This document shows positions 1 to 7,781 of a stretch of 63,201 bases of DNA, one piece after another; position 1 is the stretch's first letter, and each line of letters begins with the position of its first letter. A program made the position numbers and the translations under genes. The DNA is taken from assembly GCA_009917455.1 (NCBI GenBank), contig QZDS01000029.1:1-63201 (forward strand), written 5' to 3'. The notes under the pieces are model-generated. The model made no database searches, was not told where the DNA came from, and worked only from the letters and a program-made list of their open reading frames with translations. This DNA comes from a bacterium 1xD8-48 (lineage in GTDB: Bacteria; Bacillota; Clostridia; Lachnospirales; Lachnospiraceae).

Positions 1-1083
1 CTGACCGTCCCTAATTGGGATATCAATACCAATAAATACTGCCTCAAGGTAGAAAACGGAAACGGGGAGGAGGTTTCCCCGGATGATTATTATAAGATCA
101 GTTTCCATGTTTCCGAAAACAAGGAACACGAAAAGACTGACGCCGTCAGGGAAGCATATGGGAATCTCCACAACGCATACGACCGGAAGTATGAAAACTG
201 GCGGGAATATCTTGAACAGTACAATGCAGTCCTGCGGGAGACAGAGCAGAATTATTTAAAAGAGCTGGAACAGCTCCACCAGAAGCAGTTTGACAGCCTG
301 CCGGAAGAAAAGAAGTATAAGGGCGGGCGCACCGTGGATGAACTGCTGCAGGACATGGCGGATGGGAAAGACTTAAACGATGCGGAATTGGAGTATGTGA
401 AGATTTTTGCCAACCTGAAAGACATGGAAAAAGCGCAGAATAAAGCGGAGCTGAAAAACAGCTTTTCAGATGATTTCGTTAAGGATTTGGAGGGAATGGG
501 CATTTCCCGTGACGACATAGAGGGTATGCGCGTAAGGATTGGGAGCAGCGGGGATGTGTCCGTGGATGGGATAGAGGATAGCGCCGTCCGGGAAAAGGTG
601 AAGAAACTGATAGATGAAAGATACGGTGACCGGATGTACCAGTATTATATAGGGATTGCGGACAGCGTGGGGAACCTGTCCTCCAATACATACCAGTACG
701 CCACGGACGTGCAGGAAGTCCGGCGCTATCTGAAAGGGGTTACGGGGGAGGACATTTCCCTGGAAAATCTTTATCTGACGCCCGATGGGAAGATTGGAGG
801 CCTGCCGGACAAGGCGGCTGATCTGATCAACAAGACAAAGGACAATGCCAGGATAGAACGGATGAAGGATGCGTTGGTTGATATCATAGGGAAAATCAGG
901 ATAAGCGGCGACCTGGGGATTCCCGATTTCACTTCACAGTTCCAGTTTGGCAACGGGGCGTTTTCCGTGGAGGATAGTGGTTTTGCAGTGGATATGGGCG
1001 CACTGGATGAACGGTTTACACCACAGTCCTCCGACAATATGTATTCTGATATGTATCAATATCAGTTCAGGAAGGTTTTATAA
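1..1083 (+). CDS. Unrecognised protein, 5'-truncated by the window edge
   Basis: The reading frame is open from the first base, so the true start lies outside the window; 360 codons are visible. Residues roughly 45-100 are highly charged and helical (coiled-coil-like), followed by an alpha/beta stretch and a segment reading LYLTPDGK. This order, including a 'TPDG' segment, recurs in the protein at 1211-2530, so the two look like distant paralogs. No signal peptide or membrane segment is visible in the part seen. I do not recognise a function; it may belong to the DUF3879/DUF4885-like families, but that is a weak guess. Confidence 0.75.
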   Translation: MTVPNWDINTNKYCLKVENGNGEEVSPDDYYKISFHVSENKEHEKTDAVREAYGNLHNAYDRKYENWREYLEQYNAVLRETEQNYLKELEQLHQKQFDSLPEEKKYKGGRTVDELLQDMADGKDLNDAELEYVKIFANLKDMEKAQNKAELKNSFSDDFVKDLEGMGISRDDIEGMRVRIGSSGDVSVDGIEDSAVREKVKKLIDERYGDRMYQYYIGIADSVGNLSSNTYQYATDVQEVRRYLKGVTGEDISLENLYLTPDGKIGGLPDKAADLINKTKDNARIERMKDALVDIIGKIRISGDLGIPDFTSQFQFGNGAFSVEDSGFAVDMGALDERFTPQSSDNMYSDMYQYQFRKVL

Positions 1084-1102
1084 GTGTGTGGCTCCCTGTC
1101 AT

Positions 1103-1170
1103 CAATAAGCTACAGCCTGACAAGGCAGGACGGGCATCCCCGGCGTTCCGGCAGATTAGGGAATCAGGGG
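1103..1170 (+). repeat. Conserved intergenic element, copy A (possible structured RNA)
   Basis: The spacer before the gene at 1211 contains an ordered set of words (CAATAAGC, then GGCATCCC, a short hairpin CCGG-CGTT-CCGG, then ATTAGGGA, then CAGG) that recurs in the next spacer (2561-2625). TCCC can pair with GGGA around the hairpin. Matching words and order in two spacers of a paralogous gene family argue for a functional leader RNA or a duplicated unit. Confidence 0.5.
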
Positions 1171-1210
1171 AGCAGGGGGAGAACGGAAAAAGAATGGGGG
1201 ATATTTAAGA

Positions 1211-2530
1211 ATGAGTGTTAGTGGAATCGGAAGCGGTGCGGCAAAGGAATATTCCGCCTTATATAGTAATCAGGCGGCTGCATCCCGGCACAGGGCAGGG
1301 GAAGTAAAAGTACCTGAAAAGGCTGACAGTGTGGTGAAAACACGCCAAAGGGAGCAGGACATTCCGGTCTATGCGGAGCGGGCATCCCAAAGCGACAGTC
1401 TGTCACAGCAGGACAGCGCAACAACATTTCCCATGCCATCTGTTATTGCGAAATATGAAAAATATACGAAGGCCATTGATGAGCATTACGCAAAGGTAAA
1501 TGAAGAAAATAAAAAATTTGATAATCCGTCAAAGCATATATGGGATAAATACTATAACACAAAATCCCCTTATTATGTGAAGGGGCTGACACAGAGGGAG
1601 CGCGAGATATGCGCGGAATCCGAAAGGCGTGTCCTGAACGGGCTTCCGGCGGCAGTGAACAGTTATGACCCGGTGATCCGGAAGAACTTTGGCGGAATCA
1701 TGAGCGATGAGGAATGGAATGATGAGGTGCGGGGCGGCATGAATGATTCCATCAACCGGCTTTTTGCAGAAAACGGCATTGACATACCGGAAGGGGCAGA
1801 ACTGCGCCTGCGGGTTGACCCGTATGAGTACAAAATCCATGCAGGCGGTGTGGACGGGGCGCTGGCAAGGCAGATAGAGGAAGTCCTGAACAGGGGAAAC
1901 AATGGGAGATATCTGTATGAGCATCTGCGCTGGTGCAATCCGGCGAATAACGGGTTTGAGCAGCCCAGGCAGTATTTATATGACATGGCATACCAGGAGA
2001 AGGCGGTCATGTGGCATTTTGTAAATGACATGACAGGACTGGATATGAGGGAACTGGAAAACAGGGACGGGGTAATCTATACGCCGGATGGGCGGAACCT
2101 GTGGGATGCAGTAACAGAGCAATATAATGAAAAGCGGGCAGCCGGGGAGACAGATGCCCTGCCTATGGAATCCTTGCATAAAGATTATCAGGTATTTGTT
2201 AACGAGGGATGGGATAAGGAAGACGGGCGAGGGCTTACTGTCGGCTATAAAAATGGCAGCCTTTATGACATTGATACGGAATACGGATACGGGCCAGGCC
2301 AGAGGGAATGGCTGGACGGGCAGATGGCATATACGGAGGAAGTCTTTTCAGGGCTGGGGAACAGGACATATGGGAAGAATGGGACACTGCTGTCCCGGCC
2401 GAATCTGGAAGCGATGCAGCAGCTATTGGATTATGCAGTCAGTAATGGGCGTGTTGTGCCTCTTACGAAAGAAGTATTGCACCTTCCCGGCAGGGGAACG
2501 CTGCGGGGCGGCCTTGATATAAAGGCGTAG
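1211..2530 (+). CDS. Unrecognised protein with N-terminal GIG motif (DUF4885-like?)
   Basis: A 439-residue soluble protein. It begins MSVSGIGSG and has a low-complexity Ser/Gln-rich stretch to about residue 75, then a long helical and alpha/beta part with an 'IYTPDGR' segment near residue 290. The N-terminus resembles that of the protein at 2679 (MGINGIGTAGY), suggesting a shared targeting or export signal, although no classical signal peptide is present. It is paralogous in layout to the partial gene at 1-1083. The ATG at 1211 follows an 'agaatgggggatattta' region with a purine-rich ribosome-binding site. Function unknown; membership of the DUF4885 family is a tentative impression. Confidence 0.8.
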   Translation: MSVSGIGSGAAKEYSALYSNQAAASRHRAGEVKVPEKADSVVKTRQREQDIPVYAERASQSDSLSQQDSATTFPMPSVIAKYEKYTKAIDEHYAKVNEENKKFDNPSKHIWDKYYNTKSPYYVKGLTQREREICAESERRVLNGLPAAVNSYDPVIRKNFGGIMSDEEWNDEVRGGMNDSINRLFAENGIDIPEGAELRLRVDPYEYKIHAGGVDGALARQIEEVLNRGNNGRYLYEHLRWCNPANNGFEQPRQYLYDMAYQEKAVMWHFVNDMTGLDMRELENRDGVIYTPDGRNLWDAVTEQYNEKRAAGETDALPMESLHKDYQVFVNEGWDKEDGRGLTVGYKNGSLYDIDTEYGYGPGQREWLDGQMAYTEEVFSGLGNRTYGKNGTLLSRPNLEAMQQLLDYAVSNGRVVPLTKEVLHLPGRGTLRGGLDIKA

Positions 2531-2560
2531 AAGGAAATGAAGCCGACAGACGCATACCGC

Positions 2561-2625
2561 CAATAAGCCACGGAAGGGCAGGCATCCCTGCCGTCCTGTA
2601 GAACAGGAAATTAGGGAGCAGGAGC
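2561..2625 (+). repeat. Conserved intergenic element, copy B (possible structured RNA)
   Basis: This is the second copy of the spacer element seen at 1103-1170: CAATAAGC at 2561-2568, GGCATCCC at 2581-2588, a hairpin CCTG-TAGAA-CAGG, and ATTAGGGA at 2610-2617 followed by CAGG. The hairpin sequence differs from copy A while pairing is kept, which is the pattern expected of a conserved RNA structure. Two copies are too few to prove it. Confidence 0.5.
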
Positions 2626-2678
2626 GGCTCTGAACGACTGAGGGGCCGCAATGATGAAATAGCGGAGGATTGAAAGAA

Positions 2679-3176
2679 ATGGGGATTAACGGAATAGGGA
2701 CAGCGGGATATCCGCTGACAGGATACACGGCAAGGAAGATGGAAAGAAGTGTGGAGTCCGGAACTGTGGGATTCATGGAAACGGTGGAAGAAAAGGCGGC
2801 GCAGGGGAAAGCGGCCGACCAGGATGAGAAAGCCTTTGAGATGGTCGGCCCGAACGCCCCGCAGGAAGTGAAGGATGCGTGGATGGATGCGGCGAAAGAA
2901 GTAAATGCGAATGGCATGGGAATCCGGAGCAACGGAATGATGAGCCACATATCGCAGATGATGGTGCAGCGGCTTAATAAACAGCTTAAGGGTGAAACAG
3001 AGAATTTTGACATCCTTGGTAACACGGTGGAATCTGCGATTCGGGCAACGAAAAAGGCGCTGTATGACTTGGAGCATCCCAAAGTATATACGCCCAGGAG
3101 CATAGAGGTTCAGCAGGCCCGCATCAAAGAAGGAGAATTTTACAGAGCGTTTTTGGAGAAGCTGGAGAAATTATAG
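2679..3176 (+). CDS. Unrecognised small protein with N-terminal GIG motif
   Basis: A 165-residue helical, acidic protein starting MGINGIGTAGYPLTGY. The N-terminal GIG-x-Tyr pattern matches the upstream protein at 1211. ATG 2679 was chosen because GCGGAGG at 2663-2668 lies about 10 bases upstream; a TTG nine bases earlier is too close to that site. No transmembrane segment, signal peptide or known catalytic motif is visible. It is the third member of a tandem, co-oriented set that probably evolved together. Function unknown. Confidence 0.75.
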   Translation: MGINGIGTAGYPLTGYTARKMERSVESGTVGFMETVEEKAAQGKAADQDEKAFEMVGPNAPQEVKDAWMDAAKEVNANGMGIRSNGMMSHISQMMVQRLNKQLKGETENFDILGNTVESAIRATKKALYDLEHPKVYTPRSIEVQQARIKEGEFYRAFLEKLEKL

Positions 3177-3432
3177 GATACATTATGGTACAGAAGACAG
3201 GAATACTTCTGATTGCAAGATGGATTACGAACTGTTATCTTTCTATCGGAACAACCGTTTTTCACAGTTTGATACCAGACAGTCCACCCCTGTTTTTGTG
3301 TTTTTGATGCCGCTTATAAAGGGGCGATTGGGCGGTGGTTTACTATCATACAGCGCCAGTGGAAGCCTTGCCGGAGGAATGGATGGCACGTTCAGGGAGA
3401 CAGGGTAAGTGTGTGAAAGGGATGTTAATTTA
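3177..3432. other. Intergenic stretch without a convincing gene
   Basis: Part of a 322-base gap before the regulator at 3499. A 62-codon frame at 3220-3408 has no ribosome-binding site and no family resemblance, so it is not called. The rest of the gap holds the promoter/operator described next. Confidence 0.5.
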
Positions 3433-3467
3433 CGTTGCTTGTGGCAACGGACAGTTTGACTTATAAT
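3433..3467 (+). promoter_or_regulatory. Promoter with inverted repeat, likely autoregulatory operator
   Basis: A perfect TATAAT lies at 3462-3467 with a weak -35 (TTGTGG, 3439-3444) 17 bases upstream. The -35 sits in the loop of an inverted repeat, CGTTGC-TTGTG-GCAACG (3433-3449). A palindrome over the -35 in front of an XRE regulator is the usual place for self-repression. Confidence 0.55.
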
Positions 3468-3498
3468 AGTGGCGAAAATCGAAAGGAGGCTATCCCTG

Positions 3499-4008
3499 AT
3501 GCTCAATGAAAATATTAAAGCAATCAGAAAATCAAAAGGACTTTCACAACAGGAGCTTGCTGTCAAACTGAACGTGGTGCGACAGACAGTTTCCAAATGG
3601 GAGCAAGGACTGTCAGTTCCCGATTCTGATATTTTAATCTCCTTATCGGAAGTGCTTGAAACACCTGTAAGCACGCTGTTGGGAGAAATTGTTACAGAAA
3701 CGGAAGTTGATACTTTAAAAGCTATTTCAGAAAAGCTGGAGGTGATAAACTTGCAACTGGCACAAAGGAAAACCACAAGAAGAAAAATTATTTATTGGTT
3801 GGTTATTTCGTTATGTGCAATCATAGTAATAGTTTTTGCAATCTTATTGGCATTGGAAAGTCCTTACCTGGGGTGGAATTATGGTGACCCCGAAACCGCT
3901 GTCCTTGGAGTGGCATTTCACTCATTAGAATGGCTGTTTGTCAGAGTAGCACCGATTATTCTTATTGGTGCAGTTATTGGAATTTTCCTGATACGGAAGA
4001 AAGAATAA
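3499..4008 (+). CDS. XRE-family regulator with two C-terminal membrane segments
   Basis: A 169-residue protein. Residues about 5-58 form a classic XRE/Cro helix-turn-helix (IKAIRKSKGLSQQELAVKL, then RQTVSKWEQG). A short linker follows, then two hydrophobic segments near residues 95-117 and 137-160. Membrane-anchored XRE regulators of this design are common in Clostridia. ATG 3499 is preceded by AAAGGAGG at 3482-3489 with good spacing, so the longer in-frame start 30 bases upstream is not used. Its promoter carries a palindrome, suggesting autoregulation. The downstream CPBP membrane protein may be its target or partner, but 224 bases separate them. Confidence 0.88.
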   Translation: MLNENIKAIRKSKGLSQQELAVKLNVVRQTVSKWEQGLSVPDSDILISLSEVLETPVSTLLGEIVTETEVDTLKAISEKLEVINLQLAQRKTTRRKIIYWLVISLCAIIVIVFAILLALESPYLGWNYGDPETAVLGVAFHSLEWLFVRVAPIILIGAVIGIFLIRKKE

Positions 4009-4232
4009 AACTATGCAAGATGTTATCCGGCAGGTATTGCATCAAACGACTACGGAATTTGAAAAAGCTCACCGCCGCTATGGCTCACCGCCATATGCGG
4101 CGGCCTGTCGTTACGATAATTTGTGTTTAATAAAGTTACAGTTAAGTTAATTTACACGATGAAAGCTTTGTTATGAAAAAAATAACTGGAAAATTTGCAG
4201 GAGGGGGTGTAAAGTAAAGAGTAAAATCCGTA

Positions 4233-5297
4233 TTGCATTATAAAAAACCGACATTATGGATTATTATAGCAATGGCAGCAGTATTAGTAATATTGGCAGT
4301 ATGCTTCCTGGCGAGTTCCACAAAAAAGTATCAGATCAGAGTTACAATACCTGCAGGAAGTACAGAACCCGTTTGCTGTTCAGATGAAGAAATCAGTCCG
4401 AAGGGTAATACGCTTACCTTTTATGCCGGTGAAGGACTTGAGGATACGGAAATCACATTGTTGCCAACAGAAGTCAGGGAGGAAAATGTTTTGAAAAAGA
4501 TAGTGATCACTTTTATAGAATGTATATGTTTTTTCCTGGGGTGGGCAATATTGTCAGCAGTGTTGCCGTTGTCCAATTCGGATAATCCTGCCGTATGGAG
4601 ATTATGGGCAGAAATCACACCGCTGCTGTCGATTATAGCTTTTACGTTCCTTTTTTGGATAATTGAAAAGAAAACTATAAAATTACATCTTTTTAATAAT
4701 CCGATAAAAGGAGTTTTGACAGGAATGATAACGGGAATTTTGTGGTTAGGATTTCCTGTTGTTATTATGAAGTTGATGAAAGCTATAGGTTTTAGCGGAA
4801 AGAATGATATTCCTTTATTTTTTGTGTGGATATTGGCAGCTTTCCTGAATGTTATCATGCAGGAGCTGCTTGTAAGGGGCTGGCTTTATCAGGCGCTGAA
4901 ACAAAAATATAATATTGCCATTTCCACCATAGTAACCACTGCGTTGTTTACATTATTGCATGGAGGCGCATTTGAGGCGGGCGTGGTTCCGGTAGTAAAT
5001 GTTCTTACAATGAGTCTGCTTATGACGGTTATCCTGGAATATAGCGGTTCTCTTATAGCGCCAACAATCATGCATTTTATATGGAATGGAATAGGTGCGT
5101 TAGTATTAGGCGGCGTGTCGCTGGCAGATGATTATCCGCATTTGCTGAATATGACCTTTTCAGGAAGTAATCTTTTATCTGGTGGGGAATGTAAAATAGA
5201 AGGAAGTATTGTTGTTTTGGCAGTTAATGTTATACTGCTTGCAGTGTTTATCGGATTACAGAGAAAAAATAGAAATGACATAGCAGACCATGCATAG
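4233..5297 (+). CDS. CPBP-family (ABI) membrane protein, altered catalytic motif
   Basis: A 354-residue protein with an N-terminal membrane anchor, an extracytoplasmic stretch (about residues 32-80) and a multi-helix CPBP/ABI domain. The family's glutamate motif EExxxR appears as QELLVR, so the first Glu is Gln. The second motif (FTLLH) and third motif (HFIWN) are present. CPBP proteins are intramembrane proteases linked to prenyl-protein processing and peptide-bacteriocin immunity. The first-Glu change may reduce or alter activity. The frame has no ATG near its 5' end; TTG 4233 is the only candidate and its ribosome-binding site (AGGAGGGGG near 4199-4207) is distant, so the start is uncertain. 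The 3' end overlaps the ABC relic at 5290. Confidence 0.8.
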   Translation: MHYKKPTLWIIIAMAAVLVILAVCFLASSTKKYQIRVTIPAGSTEPVCCSDEEISPKGNTLTFYAGEGLEDTEITLLPTEVREENVLKKIVITFIECICFFLGWAILSAVLPLSNSDNPAVWRLWAEITPLLSIIAFTFLFWIIEKKTIKLHLFNNPIKGVLTGMITGILWLGFPVVIMKLMKAIGFSGKNDIPLFFVWILAAFLNVIMQELLVRGWLYQALKQKYNIAISTIVTTALFTLLHGGAFEAGVVPVVNVLTMSLLMTVILEYSGSLIAPTIMHFIWNGIGALVLGGVSLADDYPHLLNMTFSGSNLLSGGECKIEGSIVVLAVNVILLAVFIGLQRKNRNDIADHA

Positions 5298-5517
5298 CGA
5301 AAATGTGTATGCTGCACTTTGCCATCTTCTGTCCGTTTTAACGGCAAAAGAAAATATCATCATGCCCCTGCTTCTGGATAAGAAACAGCCAGATGAAACT
5401 TATTTGGCGCTGCTTACAAAGCTGGTTGTCATTACCCGTGACAGCCGAGTGGCACAGATGGCTGACCGGCAGTTTGTGATTGTGGATGGCGTTCTTTCGG
5501 AGGCGCCAGCAAAATGA
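5290..5517 (+). pseudogene. Relic of a BceA/MacB-type ABC ATPase with internal deletion
   Basis: The 75-codon frame joins two non-adjacent parts of an antimicrobial-peptide-type ABC ATPase. The first is ENIIMPLLLDKKQPDE, which normally follows the Q-loop. The second is the C-terminal end, TRDSRVAQMADRQFVIVDG, which normally follows the H-loop. The roughly 100 residues between them (signature motif, Walker B) and the whole N-terminus with Walker A are missing. It cannot be functional. Confidence 0.8.
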
Positions 5518-5660
5518 AATTCTACCGTGCCCAGGTTCGGAGGCTCCGGCTGTTTCATGCCCCGCTGCCTCTGCCCCTGCCAGCAGAAGGCGCAGGAGGA
5601 ACCCTAAGAAATGAAAGCGCCATTAACAAACTGACAATGGGTTGGGAATCTAAAAAATAG
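5514..5660 (+). pseudogene. Probable 5' relic of the partner ABC permease
   Basis: A 48-codon frame starts at an ATGA overlap with the ATPase relic, the arrangement usual for an ATPase-permease pair. It begins MKFYRAQVRRLRL and then becomes Pro/Leu-rich without membrane helices. The most economical reading is the first few codons of a lost permease. The protein itself is not recognisable, so this is inference from position. Confidence 0.4.
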
Positions 5661-5677
5661 GTTCCCAGCTCTTTTTT
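5643..5677 (+). terminator. Intrinsic terminator after the ABC relics
   Basis: TGGGAA (5643-5648) and TTCCCA (5662-5667) form the stem, followed by a T-run at 5672-5677. The stem is short but the layout is typical. Confidence 0.6.
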
Positions 5678-5698
5678 GTCCTAAATTGTAATTTTTTT

Positions 5699-5944
5699 GT
5701 GAATTTGATTAAAAAAGTCATTTACAAAACGTTATTGGTTATGAGCATTACAATTTTTATTGCTTTGCAGGGATTCACCAATATGCTCAATTCGGCCAGC
5801 GGACCTGGTCTGTCTATCGTACATCAACTTGTAGCCAAATTGAATGGAACAATAACAGTAGAAAGCACACCGGGAGAGGGAACCGTTTTTATCCTTTGTT
5901 CCACTGGCAGAATGAATCAGCGCTGTTTTTTATGGTGGCAATAG
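5699..5944 (+). pseudogene. Relic of a sensor histidine kinase (internal deletion)
   Basis: An 81-codon frame starting at GTG. Residues 1-30 look like a kinase N-terminal membrane segment (KTLLVMSITIFIALQGF). Residues 34-68 are the end of a HATPase domain (GPGLSIVHQLVAKLNG, then a TPGEGT segment). The sensor remainder, HisKA domain and most of the ATPase are deleted. With the preceding ABC relics it looks like a decayed peptide-sensing module. Confidence 0.75.
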
Positions 5945-5994
5945 AATTTCTGCCCTGCGGGGATTTTATTTTTTCAGAGATTTGCTTCTTTAAA

Positions 5995-6049
5995 TGCAAG
6001 GTTAATGCAAGGTTCGTGCAAGGCTAATGCAAGGTTGGCGTGATAGAAT
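5995..6049 (+). promoter_or_regulatory. Activated promoter with four 11-bp direct repeats
   Basis: TGCAAG occurs at 5995, 6006, 6017 and 6028, exactly 11 bases apart, within repeats of the form AATGCAAGGTT. A -10-like TAGAAT lies at 6044-6049, and no good -35 exists because the repeats occupy that position. Helically phased repeats overlapping the -35 are typical for OmpR-family response regulators that activate lantibiotic-immunity ABC operons. Confidence 0.75.
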
Positions 6050-6075
6050 AGCAGACATGAAAAGGAGGTTTCGTA

Positions 6076-6999
6076 ATGAGCAAATATGTAATTGAAACAA
6101 AAAATCTTACAAAACAATATGGAACACAAAAAAGTGTTGCCAATCTGAATATCCATGTTCAGAAAGGGCGTATCTATGGTCTGCTTGGCAGAAATGGAGC
6201 CGGAAAAACGACGACAATGAAAATGCTGCTTGGACTTACACAACCGACTTCCGGAGAAGTGTCGATTTGGGGAAAGCCTTTGGCGGCAAATGAAAAGAAG
6301 TTGCTGCCCCGTATTGGCAGCCTGATTGAATCCCCCGGGTTTTATCCTAATCTTACTGCTACGGAAAACCTGCGTATTTTTGCTACCCTGCGGGGTGTGC
6401 CGAACCGCAACGCAATTAAAAACGCACTTGATCTGGTTGGTCTGCCTTACAAAGACAAGAAGCTGTTTTCCCAATATTCACTTGGCATGAAACAGCGGCT
6501 GGCGATTGCCCTTGCCATTATGCATGACCCGGAACTTTTGATTTTGGACGAACCGATTAACGGTCTTGACCCGATTGGAATCGCAGAAGTCCGTTCCTTT
6601 ATCCGTGACCTCTGCAATGAGCGTGGAAAAACAATATTGATTTCCAGCCATATCCTTTCCGAAATTGCGCTTTTGGCAGACGATATAGGCATTATCGACC
6701 ACGGTACATTGCTGGAAGAAGAAAGTCTTGCAGAACTGGAAGCAAAGAGCAGCAGGCATATCCGCTTTACTGTTTCGGATACGGCACAGGCGGCAAGAAT
6801 TTTAGAACGTATCTTCCATGAGAGCCAGTTTACCATACAGGACGACCACAATATACAGGTGCATAACCTTGATTTGCCAACAGGAAAAATTGTTACTGCT
6901 TTTGTGGAAAATGGCCTGGAAGTATCGGAAGCCCATACTTGTGAAGAAAGCCTTGAAGATTACTTCAAACGTGTAACAGGGGGTGAGGGGATTGCTTAA
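6076..6999 (+). CDS. Lantibiotic-immunity/BcrA-type ABC transporter ATP-binding protein
   Basis: A 307-residue ATPase. Walker A is GRNGAGKTT (about residues 38-46), the signature is YSLGMKQR, Walker B with switch Glu is LLILDEPINGLDP, and the H-loop is SSHIL. The C-terminal 80 residues form the accessory domain usual in BcrA/LanF-type ATPases. With the two permeases downstream it would export or expel peptide antibiotics (lantibiotics, bacitracin) from the membrane. The ribosome-binding site AAAGGAGG precedes ATG 6076. Expression probably depends on the phased repeats at 5995-6033. The stop overlaps the permease start, indicating translational coupling. Confidence 0.93.
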   Translation: MSKYVIETKNLTKQYGTQKSVANLNIHVQKGRIYGLLGRNGAGKTTTMKMLLGLTQPTSGEVSIWGKPLAANEKKLLPRIGSLIESPGFYPNLTATENLRIFATLRGVPNRNAIKNALDLVGLPYKDKKLFSQYSLGMKQRLAIALAIMHDPELLILDEPINGLDPIGIAEVRSFIRDLCNERGKTILISSHILSEIALLADDIGIIDHGTLLEEESLAELEAKSSRHIRFTVSDTAQAARILERIFHESQFTIQDDHNIQVHNLDLPTGKIVTAFVENGLEVSEAHTCEESLEDYFKRVTGGEGIA

Positions 7000-7780
7000 A
7001 CTTGTTATTTGTGAGTTTTCAAAACTAAAGCGGAAAAAATTTATATGGTTGGTTGTCCTTTCAGCGTTTCTGTTTCCTGTGCCGCTGACAGCAATGATGA
7101 CAATGCCGCAGACAGCAGGACAATACGACAGCAAAGCAGAGATTTTCAATGATTATTTTCAGTTTGTCATGGGATATGGGGTAGAGCTGCTTTTGCCATG
7201 CATGATTGGGGTGCTTGCCGCCATGCTCTTTTTTATGGAACGGGATAACGATACATTTAAAAACCTGCGTACTATTCCCATCACAAGCACACAGATGATT
7301 CTGGCAAAAATAATTGTCCTGTTCTTTTTTGGGATTATTTTCAGTCTGACATCGGTTCTTATAACAATCCTGTGCGGTGGACTGATCGCAGAAGTAAACA
7401 GCATTGTTTATCGATTATTTTTTGCGTTGGAAATGGGAATTTTTATTACAGCCGGAACGCTGCCGTTAATCGTTCTTGTGGTTTTCTTTAGTAAGAACTA
7501 TGTATTTTCGGTTTTATTATGTGTCTTTTATAGTGTCCTGAGCCTGACAGCCGAATCCTCTTTTGGCGCACTGCCCAAAGTGATGTGCTGGCTGATGCCT
7601 ATTCCGCTTACAACCCTGTGGAGCGCAGGTAATTTAATCGCACATGGCGCTATGGACGGTGTGGGAATGCTGGAAAATTTAATTCCGACTACATTTCAGA
7701 CAATCATTATTTTAGCCGTTATCGCTTTGCTTTCAGTAATAGTGATTGATTATATGTATAAAAAGAGAGGGGATGAATGA
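6983..7780 (+). CDS. Lantibiotic-immunity ABC transporter permease 1
   Basis: A 265-residue ABC-2 type permease with about six hydrophobic segments and a short cytoplasmic N-terminus (LKLVICEFSKLKRKKFIW), characteristic of LanE/G and BcrB-like subunits. The motif MERDNDTFKNLRTIPI after the second helix is the family's conserved coupling region. It starts at GTG 6983 inside the ATPase gene; a TTG nine bases later is an equally plausible start. The neighbouring ATPase and second permease complete a transporter for defence against cationic peptides. Confidence 0.9.
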   Translation: MRGLLKLVICEFSKLKRKKFIWLVVLSAFLFPVPLTAMMTMPQTAGQYDSKAEIFNDYFQFVMGYGVELLLPCMIGVLAAMLFFMERDNDTFKNLRTIPITSTQMILAKIIVLFFFGIIFSLTSVLITILCGGLIAEVNSIVYRLFFALEMGIFITAGTLPLIVLVVFFSKNYVFSVLLCVFYSVLSLTAESSFGALPKVMCWLMPIPLTTLWSAGNLIAHGAMDGVGMLENLIPTTFQTIIILAVIALLSVIVIDYMYKKRGDE

Positions 7781-7781
7781 T

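Noticed and set aside
3220..3408. 62-codon plus-strand frame after the GIG-motif genes
   Set aside because: No ribosome-binding site, no recognisable domain, and it is flanked by non-coding sequence.
4060..4115. GC-rich repeat and hairpin (GCTCACCGCC twice) upstream of the CPBP gene as a terminator
   Set aside because: The hairpin is imperfect and lacks a T-run, so termination cannot be supported.
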